This document shows positions 6,517 through 12,289 of a DNA stretch of 12,289 nt, one piece after another. Source of the stretch: Angelakisella sp. (GTDB lineage: Bacteria > Bacillota > Clostridia > Oscillospirales > Ruminococcaceae); the NCBI GenBank assembly GCA_022794295.1, contig JAAWEO010000040.1, positions 1 to 12,289 of the forward strand, given 5' to 3'. Every line of letters starts with the position of its first letter. The stretch's first letter is position 1. The notes under the pieces are model-generated. The model was given only the letters and a program-made list of their open reading frames with translations. It ran no database searches and was not told where the DNA came from. A program made the position numbers and the translations under genes.

Positions 6517-7512
6517 ATGGGGAAAAAAGTACTGGAAGTGAAGGACCTGGTCACCACCTTCCGCATCGACAAAAAGGAATACGAGGTCATCCGGGGCGTC
6601 TCCTTTGACATTGAAGAGAACGAAACGGTCTGCATGGTGGGGGAATCCGGCTGCGGCAAAAGCGTCACCACCCTGGCCATCATGGATCTGCTGCCCACCA
6701 ACGGGCGGATCGTCTCCGGAAGCATCAAGCTGGGGGGGCAGGAGCTTACCACCATGTCCCCCAAGGAGCGGAACGCCCTTCGGGGACGCCAGATGGGGAT
6801 GATTTTTCAGGAGCCCATGACCGCCCTCAATCCCCTCCTGACCATTGGCCGCCAGATGACCGAGGGGCTGATCCGCCACCTGGGACTCACCAAAAAGGAG
6901 GCCCACCAGACCGCTGTCTCCTATCTGGAAAGGGTGGGTATCGCCAACCCCGAGGACCGGATGCGCCAGTATCCCTTTCAGCTTTCCGGGGGCCTGCGCC
7001 AGCGGGTGATGATCGCCATGGTTATGGCGGTGCGCCCCAGCCTCCTGATTGCCGACGAGCCCACTACCGCCCTGGATGTCACCATCCAGAAGCAGGTGCT
7101 GGTGCTCCTTAACAAGCTGAAAAAGGATGTCAGCACCGGCGTCCTCTTTATCACCCACGACCTGGGGGTGGTGGCGGAGATCGCTGACCGGGTCATTATC
7201 CTTTACTCCGGGCGCAAGGTGGAGGAGGGCCCCATTGGGACCATCTTTTCCAAGCCGCTGCATCCCTACACCATCGGCCTGATGAAGGCGGTGCCCAACG
7301 TGGACGTGGACGACTTTGATATCCAGCCCATTCCCGGCACCTTCCCCAACATCACCGAGGAGATCGGCGGCTGCCGGTTCCACCCCCGGTGCCCCTACGC
7401 CGCCGACCGGTGCCGTAAGGAGATTCCGGAGGAGCTTACCGTAGAGCCGGGACACACTGTTTGCTGCCACAAGGTTGCAGAGGAGCTTCTGGGGAAGGAG
7501 GCAAGGGCATGA
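6517..7512 (+). CDS. dppD: Peptide ABC transporter ATP-binding protein (DppD type)
   Basis: This 331-residue ATPase subunit should power the importer at the cytoplasmic face, as a partner of DppF. Walker A is GESGCGKS (42-49), the Q-loop glutamine is Gln98 in FQEP, the signature is LSGGL (156-160, followed by RQR), Walker B is LLIADE (176-181) and the H-loop histidine is His214. The C-terminal extension has CRFHPRC (286-292), then Cys299 and Cys316, the spacing CX5CX6CX16C that in DppD-type ATPases is associated with an iron-sulfur cluster. Length is normal. AGGAGGAT lies just upstream of the ATG, and the stop overlaps the dppF start as ATGA. Confidence 0.94.
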   Translation: MGKKVLEVKDLVTTFRIDKKEYEVIRGVSFDIEENETVCMVGESGCGKSVTTLAIMDLLPTNGRIVSGSIKLGGQELTTMSPKERNALRGRQMGMIFQEPMTALNPLLTIGRQMTEGLIRHLGLTKKEAHQTAVSYLERVGIANPEDRMRQYPFQLSGGLRQRVMIAMVMAVRPSLLIADEPTTALDVTIQKQVLVLLNKLKKDVSTGVLFITHDLGVVAEIADRVIILYSGRKVEEGPIGTIFSKPLHPYTIGLMKAVPNVDVDDFDIQPIPGTFPNITEEIGGCRFHPRCPYAADRCRKEIPEELTVEPGHTVCCHKVAEELLGKEARA

Positions 7513-9083
7513 GCGAGGAAAGAAAGAAGCTTTTGGAGCTTCGCAAGCTGAAAAAATACTTCCCTGTCCGCCGCGGGGTGTACATCAAGGCGGTGGAGGA
7601 CGTTTCCTTCTCCATCTACGAGGGGGAAAAGTTCGGCGTGGTAGGTGAGTCCGGCTGCGGCAAATCCACCCTGGGCCGGGTGATCCTCCAGCTGTACCCC
7701 CAGACCAGCGGGGCCTGTGTTTATTACGGCCGCACCCGGGACGAAATGTGCCCCCAGTACCTGGCCAAGGAAGTTGCCCGCATTACCGACTACCAGAAGA
7801 AAGCCACCGAGTTTTACCAAAAGTCCCTGGAGCTCCAGAAAAAGGCCGATGCCCTCCGGATCGAGGTGGACGCCCTTTCCGCCATGGGCAATGAAAAGGA
7901 GGTCAAAAAGGACGCCAAGCTCCAGAAGAAGATCAGCGAGCTGGAATTCCAGGCCCACGAGCTGCGCAAGGACGCTTCCCGGCAACTGCGGGAGGGCTCT
8001 CGGACGGTGGGCTCCCTGATCCTCTGCAAGGACCTGCCCAAGGTCCAGGAGCTGTTCACCCAGGCCCAGAAGGAGACCGCGGCAGCCTCCGCGGCCATCC
8101 GCCAGTACCGGGAGTGCGAGCGCCAGGTGGCAGAGGCGGAGCTGACCGGCAAGGCGGACGCCGCCCTGCTGGAGAAGATGGCCGCCGTTCGGGCCGAGGC
8201 CCTGGCCCACCGGGACGCCGCCCACGCCCTGCGGAAAAAGGCCTTTGCCGACTACCGGGGCAAGGACATCCTCCCCATTACCGAGCGCACCCTGGACAAG
8301 GCCTACCAGGAGAAGCTGGACCGCAACTACGAAAAGGGCATCAACCTGGGCAAGCTTACCCGGGAGGAGATGCGGGAGCTGCGCCGGGAGATGCAGATGA
8401 TCTTCCAGGACCCTGCCGCCTCTCTGGATCCCCGCCAAACCGTGGGCAAGTCCATTGAGGAGGTCTTTGTCATCAACACCGACCTTTCCCCCCAGGCCCG
8501 GAAGGAAAAGACCATGGAGCTGCTGGAAAAGGTGGGGCTGAAGCGGGAGCACTACTGGTCCTACCCCAACACCCTTTCCGGCGGGCAGAAGCAGCGGGTG
8601 GGCATCGCCCGGGCCATCGCCCTGGATACCAAATTTGTGGTGCTGGACGAATCGGTCTCCGCCCTGGACGTTTCGGTCCAGGCCCAGATCCTTCAGCTGC
8701 TGGAAAGCCTCAGTGTGGAAAAGCATCTCACCTACTTCTTCATCACCCATGACCTGGGGGTGGTCAAGCACTTCTGTGACCGCATTCTGGTGATGTACCT
8801 GGGGAATGTCTGCGAGCTGGCAGATTCCAATGTGTTGTTCCACAATCCCCTGCACCCCTACACCCAGTCCCTTCTGGCCGCCGTGCCCCGGCTGCGGGTG
8901 GGACAGGAGCACTCCACCGAATCGGTGCTGGAGGGGGATGTTCCCAGCGCCATGAATCCCCCCAAGGGTTGCCCCTTCCACACCCGGTGCAGCCGGTGCA
9001 TGGAGATCTGCGCCCATGAAAAGCCCCCTGTGGTAGAGGTAGAGCCCGGGCACTTTGTGGCCTGTCACCTCTTTGACCTGTAA
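7509..9083 (+). CDS. dppF: Peptide ABC transporter ATP-binding protein (DppF type) with a large coiled-coil insertion
   Basis: The protein has 524 residues, against roughly 310-340 for the family. Walker A is GESGCGKST (46-54), the Q-loop FQDP (299-302), the signature LSGGQ (356-360), Walker B FVVLDE (376-381), the D-loop SALD (384-387) and the H-loop His414. All are intact, so it should be an active ATPase. Residues from about 76 to 280 are extra: Lys/Glu/Ala/Gln/Leu-rich, helical in character, with apparent turns at SAMGNE (124-129) and LTGKAD (212-217), suggesting two antiparallel helical hairpins. The insert lies in the beta subdomain between Walker A and the Q-loop. The C-terminus has Cys488, Cys494, Cys501 and Cys519 (CX5CX6CX17C), a likely iron-sulfur site. 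The ATG at 7509 has AAGGAGG 7 bases upstream and overlaps the dppD stop. The longer frame from 7461 has no such support. Confidence 0.93.
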   Translation: MSEERKKLLELRKLKKYFPVRRGVYIKAVEDVSFSIYEGEKFGVVGESGCGKSTLGRVILQLYPQTSGACVYYGRTRDEMCPQYLAKEVARITDYQKKATEFYQKSLELQKKADALRIEVDALSAMGNEKEVKKDAKLQKKISELEFQAHELRKDASRQLREGSRTVGSLILCKDLPKVQELFTQAQKETAAASAAIRQYRECERQVAEAELTGKADAALLEKMAAVRAEALAHRDAAHALRKKAFADYRGKDILPITERTLDKAYQEKLDRNYEKGINLGKLTREEMRELRREMQMIFQDPAASLDPRQTVGKSIEEVFVINTDLSPQARKEKTMELLEKVGLKREHYWSYPNTLSGGQKQRVGIARAIALDTKFVVLDESVSALDVSVQAQILQLLESLSVEKHLTYFFITHDLGVVKHFCDRILVMYLGNVCELADSNVLFHNPLHPYTQSLLAAVPRLRVGQEHSTESVLEGDVPSAMNPPKGCPFHTRCSRCMEICAHEKPPVVEVEPGHFVACHLFDL

Positions 9084-9099
9084 CCAACCCCTACCCTTT

Positions 9100-9133
9100 A
9101 CAGCCTGTCCCTTACCCATAAGGGGCGGGCTGT
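9100..9133 (+). repeat. Long stem-loop closing the importer operon
   Basis: Bases 9100-9114 pair with 9119-9133 as a continuous 15-bp stem, including two T-G wobbles, around the loop CCCA. It begins 16 bases after the dppF stop. No T-tract follows, so I call it a 3' end or processing structure; Rho-independent termination here is possible but not typical. Confidence 0.6.
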
Positions 9134-9142
9134 GGCATGTCA

Positions 9143-9171
9143 TTGACAGTGAAAACAAAAACAGGTATCAT
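9143..9171 (+). promoter_or_regulatory. Near-consensus promoter of the gamma-glutamyltransferase gene
   Basis: A perfect TTGACA (9143-9148) and TATCAT (9166-9171), matching five of six -10 bases, are separated by 17 bp of A-rich sequence. The predicted start near 9178 lies about 26 bases before the chosen start codon. It follows the stem-loop at 9100-9133, so this gene is likely transcribed independently of the importer operon. Confidence 0.75.
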
Positions 9172-9203
9172 AAATAAAACGACACAGAAAAGGAGTGTTT
9201 TTG

Positions 9204-10832
9204 GTGAATACCATATTCGATCCTCTGGCACAGTGCTACTCCTCCCAACGCTTTCCTATCTACGCCCGGGAGGGGATGATCAACTGCTCCTCCCCTCAGG
9301 CTGCCGCAGCCGGTCTGGAGGCCCTTCACTGGGGGGGCAACGCCATAGACGCCGCCGTGGCCGCCGCCTCCGCTCTGCCGGTGGTGGAGCCCTCCGCCAA
9401 TGGCATCGGCTCGGATGCCTTTGCCCTGGTCTGGTCGGCAAAGGACCAGAAGCTCTACGGCCTTAACGCCAGCGGACCCGCTCCCCAGCTTGCCACCATT
9501 CAGCGGGTGCTGGAGGACGGGAAGGACGACAAGGGGAAGATGCCCACCTTCGGCTGGACTGCTGTCACTGTTCCCGGCGCTCCCAAGGCCTGGGCGGAGC
9601 TTTCCCGGCGGTTCGGCCGGATGCCCCTCAGCGAGGCTATGGCCCCGGCCATCCGCTACGCCCGGGAGGGCTATCCCTGTGCCCCCAACCTTTCCCTGAT
9701 GTGGAAGCGGGCCTATAAAAAATACAAGGAGACCTGCACCGGCCCGGAGTTTGAAGAATGGTACCGGACCTTTGTCCCCGAGGGCCGCCCCTACGAGGCC
9801 GGGGAGATCATCTGTCTGCCCAACCACGCCGACACCCTGGAGGCCATTGCCTTTACAGAAGCAGACGCTTTCTACAAGGGGGACCTTGCCCGGCAGATCG
9901 ACGCCGGCAGCAAAAAATATGGCGGCTACCTGCGGTACGAGGACCTGGCCGCCTATGAGGCCCGGTGGGTGGAGCCCATCTCGGTAAACTACCGGGGATA
10001 CGATGTCTGCGAGATCCCCCCCAACGGTCAGGGCATTGTGGCCCTGATGGCCCTGAATATCCTGAAGGAGTTCTCCTTCTCCCAGAAGGAGAGCCCGGAG
10101 ACCTACCACCGCCAGCTGGAGGCCATTAAAATGGCCTTTGCCGATGCCTTCCAGTATGTCACCGATCCAGACCACATGGAGATGGATTATCACCGTCTTC
10201 TCCTGCCGGAGTACGGGGCACAGCGGGCCGCCGAAATGGGGGACACCGCCAAGGTCTACACCCACGCCATCCCCCCCAAGAGCGGCACCGTCTACTTCTG
10301 CTGCGCCGATGGCGAAGGGAACATGGTCTCTTACATCCAGTCCAACTACATGGGCTTCGGCTCCGGCATTGTGGTGGAGGGCACCGGCATCTCCCTCCAG
10401 AACCGGGGACACGACTTTTCCCTGGATGAAAAGGACGCCAACGCCCTGGCTCCCGGCAAGCGGAGCTATCACACCATTATCCCCGGCTTCCTGATGAAGG
10501 ACGGAAAGCCGGTGGGCCCCTTCGGTGTAATGGGCGGCTATATGCAGCCCCAGGGTCACGTCCAGGTGATGATGAACTACATAGACTTCCACCTGGATCC
10601 CCAGCAGGCCCTGGACGCCCCCCGGTGGCAGTGGATGCGGGACAACACCGTTACCGTAGAAAGCCGCTTTGCCCCGGAGATGGCCCGGGCCCTTCAGCGG
10701 ATGGGACACGACCTGCGGTGCGACCTGAACACGCCAAGCTTTGGCCGGGGCCAGATGATCGTCCGGCTGGACAACGGGGTATTGGTGGGCGGAACGGAAT
10801 CCCGCACCGACAGCAATATCGCCTGCTTCTGA
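9204..10832 (+). CDS. ggt: Gamma-glutamyltransferase family enzyme (YwrD type), no signal peptide
   Basis: This 542-residue enzyme of the Ntn-hydrolase fold should self-cleave before its nucleophilic threonine and cleave or transfer gamma-glutamyl groups. The large-subunit motif GGNAIDAAVAAASALPVVEP sits near residues 45-64. The candidate nucleophile is Thr362 in KSGTVYF, where classical enzymes have a TTH-type motif. FGSGIVVEGTGISLQNRG and the glycine pair of MGGYMQPQGH follow. The N-terminus is polar with no signal segment, so it should act in the cytoplasm, unlike secreted classical GGTs. I chose GTG at 9204 because AAAAGGAG (9188-9195) lies 8 bases upstream; the GTG at 9195 overlaps that site. 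It follows a peptide importer but has its own promoter. Other activities of the superfamily, such as amidase or acylase, cannot be excluded. Confidence 0.88.
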   Translation: MNTIFDPLAQCYSSQRFPIYAREGMINCSSPQAAAAGLEALHWGGNAIDAAVAAASALPVVEPSANGIGSDAFALVWSAKDQKLYGLNASGPAPQLATIQRVLEDGKDDKGKMPTFGWTAVTVPGAPKAWAELSRRFGRMPLSEAMAPAIRYAREGYPCAPNLSLMWKRAYKKYKETCTGPEFEEWYRTFVPEGRPYEAGEIICLPNHADTLEAIAFTEADAFYKGDLARQIDAGSKKYGGYLRYEDLAAYEARWVEPISVNYRGYDVCEIPPNGQGIVALMALNILKEFSFSQKESPETYHRQLEAIKMAFADAFQYVTDPDHMEMDYHRLLLPEYGAQRAAEMGDTAKVYTHAIPPKSGTVYFCCADGEGNMVSYIQSNYMGFGSGIVVEGTGISLQNRGHDFSLDEKDANALAPGKRSYHTIIPGFLMKDGKPVGPFGVMGGYMQPQGHVQVMMNYIDFHLDPQQALDAPRWQWMRDNTVTVESRFAPEMARALQRMGHDLRCDLNTPSFGRGQMIVRLDNGVLVGGTESRTDSNIACF

Positions 10833-10882
10833 CCTGAGAGCCCATTCAAAATCTCCCTGCACGCCGCCAGGGCAGGACTTTT

Positions 10883-10918
10883 TCCATCGGCCGATGGACA
10901 CATCTGTGGATGCAGTCC
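10883..10918 (+). promoter_or_regulatory. Palindrome and overlapping hairpin upstream of the chromate transporter pair
   Basis: TCCATCGGCCGATGGA (10883-10898) is a perfect 16-bp palindrome. Its right end overlaps a second fold: GGAC (10896-10899) with GTCC (10915-10918), and CATC (10901-10904) with GATG (10909-10912) around TGTG. The two cannot fully form together. They lie in the 154-base gap between ggt and chrA, where I found no convincing promoter. The palindrome could be an operator, or the pair could be a mutually exclusive RNA switch. Neither is established. Confidence 0.35.
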
Positions 10919-10986
10919 GCCCAGCGCATATCAAGCTGCGAAACAGGCTCTTATTTTTCATCACCGAAAGAAAGGATCCCTTTGCC

Positions 10987-11544
10987 ATGTCAGAGCTTCT
11001 CCAAATGTATATCCTGTTCTTCCGCATGGGGGCTGTCACCTTTGGGGGCGGCTACGCCATGCTGCCCATCCTGCGGCGGGAGATCATCCAAAGCCGCCAG
11101 TGGATGGACGAGGAAACCATTATGGACTACTACGCCCTCAGCCAGGGGCTGCCGGGGATCATTGCCGTAAATGTGGCGGTATTCATCGGCTACTACCGCA
11201 AAAAGATCCCCGGGGCGCTGGCTGCCGCCCTGGGGGTGGTTTCCCCCTGTGTGCTGATCATCACCATCATCTACTACCTTCTCAGCGGCTTCCAGGATAA
11301 CCCCTATGTCCGCCACGCCCTGGCGGGGATCTCGGTTTGTGTGGTGGCGCTGATTCTGGACGCCATCCTCAGCATGTGGAAGAAGGGGGTCAAGGACATT
11401 CCCTGTGTTCTGATCTGCGCCTTCGCCTTTATGGTCAGCGCCTTCACCAAGTTCTCCCCCATTCTCCTGGTGATTCTCTGCGCCTTCATTGGCATTGGGG
11501 TGCGGACCCTTCTGACTGCCAAGAAAGGGGGTCAGGGGAAATGA
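10987..11544 (+). CDS. chrA: Chromate transporter family protein, first half (CHR domain)
   Basis: This 185-residue membrane protein is a single CHR domain. The defining motif is near the N-terminus: FFRMGAVTFGGGYAMLPILR (11-30). QGLPGIIAVNVAVFIG (53-68) is the second conserved block, and several hydrophobic segments follow to residue 172. In this family two short CHR proteins are usually encoded side by side and act together as one anion exporter. Chromate efflux is the name-giving activity, but it has been shown for few members and the substrate here is unknown. I chose ATG at 10987 because the protein then begins at the family's usual point and AAAGGA lies 10 bases upstream. An in-frame extension to 10894 is polar and runs through the palindrome. 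It overlaps the next gene as ATGA. Confidence 0.9.
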   Translation: MSELLQMYILFFRMGAVTFGGGYAMLPILRREIIQSRQWMDEETIMDYYALSQGLPGIIAVNVAVFIGYYRKKIPGALAAALGVVSPCVLIITIIYYLLSGFQDNPYVRHALAGISVCVVALILDAILSMWKKGVKDIPCVLICAFAFMVSAFTKFSPILLVILCAFIGIGVRTLLTAKKGGQGK

Positions 11545-12104
11545 TCTATCTTCAGCTTTTCTGGGAGTTTTTACAGATCGGCATCTTTGCCGTGGGAGGG
11601 GGCATGGCTACCATCCCGTTCCTGCACCACCTGTCGGAGACTACCGGTTGGTTCCCCCCGTCCCTTATCACTGACATGGTAGCCATTTCGGAATCCACGC
11701 CGGGGCCTATTGGCATCAATATGGCTACCTACGTTGGGTGTGCCATTGCGGGCATTCCCGGGGGGATCATTGCCACCCTGGGGGAGGTACTGCCCTCGGT
11801 GGTTATTGTCTCTGTGGTATCCATGTATTTGGCCAAATTCCGCAGCAACAAGCTGGTGGATGCTGCATTTTACGGCCTGCGGCCTGCGGTGACGGGGCTG
11901 ATTGCGGCGGCGGGGCTCAGTGTGGCGAAGGTTGCTATGTTTCAGGTAGAGCTTTACCAGCAGACGGGGGCTATTTTCGATCTATTCGATTTTAAGAAGC
12001 TGATATTTTTCGTGCTGGTATTTGCTGCCATTAAGAAGTTCAAGTTGCATCCTATTGCATACATTGCCTGTGCGGCAGTTGTTGGGGTTGCCCTAGGATT
12101 CTAA
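11541..12104 (+). CDS. chrA: Chromate transporter family protein, second half (CHR domain)
   Basis: This 187-residue partner CHR domain has FLQIGIFAVGGGMATIPFL (10-28) and ESTPGPIGINMATYVG (51-66), parallel to the motifs of the preceding gene but clearly diverged, as expected for the two inversely oriented halves of such transporters. Hydrophobic segments continue to the C-terminus VGVALGF. The ATG at 11541 overlaps the upstream TGA, with AGGGGAA just before it, so translation is coupled. The frame open from 11337 in another register is not coding. From about 11890 to the stop, codons end in T or A more often than in the rest of the gene pair. Confidence 0.9.
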   Translation: MIYLQLFWEFLQIGIFAVGGGMATIPFLHHLSETTGWFPPSLITDMVAISESTPGPIGINMATYVGCAIAGIPGGIIATLGEVLPSVVIVSVVSMYLAKFRSNKLVDAAFYGLRPAVTGLIAAAGLSVAKVAMFQVELYQQTGAIFDLFDFKKLIFFVLVFAAIKKFKLHPIAYIACAAVVGVALGF

Positions 12105-12156
12105 GGCGGGCCAGGGCCAGGTTTCTGCCGGCGCAGCACCATGCCCGAAGCCCAAC

Positions 12157-12179
12157 GCCCGGTACCGGGTAGCCTTTTT
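12157..12179 (+). terminator. Weak candidate terminator after the chrA pair
   Basis: CCCGGTACCGGG (12158-12169) can form a short hairpin of four to five base pairs. Five T residues follow at 12175-12179 after a gap of five bases. The stem is short and the gap is unusual, so this is only the best available candidate for the end of the chrA transcript. Confidence 0.3.
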
Positions 12180-12182
12180 GTC

Positions 12183-12289
12183 ACCGGACACAGTCCGGTC
12201 CGGGTCCAGGGCGGACAGCGCCTGGTCGCCCGCCGCCTGCGCCCGCAGGCGCGTTTCGGAGCGCAACCGAGCGCAGCGAGGCTCTTAGC
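12183..12289. repeat. Hairpin-rich gene-free end of the window
   Basis: ACCGGAC (12183-12189) pairs exactly with GTCCGGT (12193-12199) around three bases. CGCCTGC (12234-12240) pairs exactly with GCAGGCG (12245-12251) around GCCC. GAGCGCA is repeated at 12259-12265 and 12269-12275. I see no RNA gene and no supported coding sequence; an open frame on the minus strand across this stretch has no start with a binding site inside the window and no recognisable product. Confidence 0.45.

Noticed and set aside
7395..9158. Long minus-strand frame (587 codons) opposite dppF
   Set aside because: Antisense artefact of codon bias; the opposite strand has every ABC ATPase motif.
9168..11039. Long minus-strand frame (623 codons) opposite ggt
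   Set aside because: Low-complexity antisense translation; the plus-strand gene has a strong promoter, binding site and conserved GGT motifs.
12105..12289. Minus-strand open frame entering from the right edge
   Set aside because: It spans perfect hairpins, has no start or binding site inside the window, and its translation is not recognisable; it may be revisited with flanking sequence.

Overview
The window looks like the chromosome of a GC-rich, low-complexity-intergenic Gram-positive gut-type Clostridia (Oscillospirales-like). This placement is an inference. It rests on strong AGGAGG-type ribosome binding sites, SigA-type promoters, a type I-beta DAHP synthase with an N-terminal ferredoxin-like domain, a lipoprotein peptide-binding protein, a YwrD-type gamma-glutamyltransferase and a split pair of short chromate-transporter-family genes. 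No phage, transposase, CRISPR, tRNA or rRNA is visible.

Left part, minus strand (2392 down to 259): an aromatic amino acid operon, aroF-tyrA. It is preceded by an extended -10 promoter, a 34-residue leader peptide dense in Phe and Tyr codons, and an intrinsic terminator with a competing antiterminator pairing. Together these read as a ribosome-mediated attenuator sensing Phe and Tyr. Downstream of tyrA (1-258) there is no gene but a cluster of perfect hairpins, including two tandem two-hairpin units whose stems differ by compensatory base changes.

Centre, plus strand (2696-9083): a five-gene peptide ABC importer in the order permease, permease, binding lipoprotein, ATPase, ATPase (dppB-dppC-SBP-dppD-dppF), read from a promoter at 2696-2724. 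Two strong RNA structures lie between the binding-protein gene and dppD; the second is followed by a T-tract, so it probably lowers ATPase expression relative to the binding protein. The last ATPase is odd: about 200 residues of predicted coiled coil sit between Walker A and the Q-loop.

Right part, plus strand: a 15-bp stem-loop closes the importer operon. A near-consensus promoter (TTGACA, 17 bp, TATCAT) then drives a leaderless, presumably cytoplasmic gamma-glutamyltransferase-family enzyme, followed by two overlapping CHR-domain half-transporter genes. The most economical reading is import of gamma-glutamyl or other short peptides and their intracellular cleavage, with an uncharacterised anion exporter pair downstream. 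The window ends in a second hairpin-rich gene-free stretch (12105-12289).
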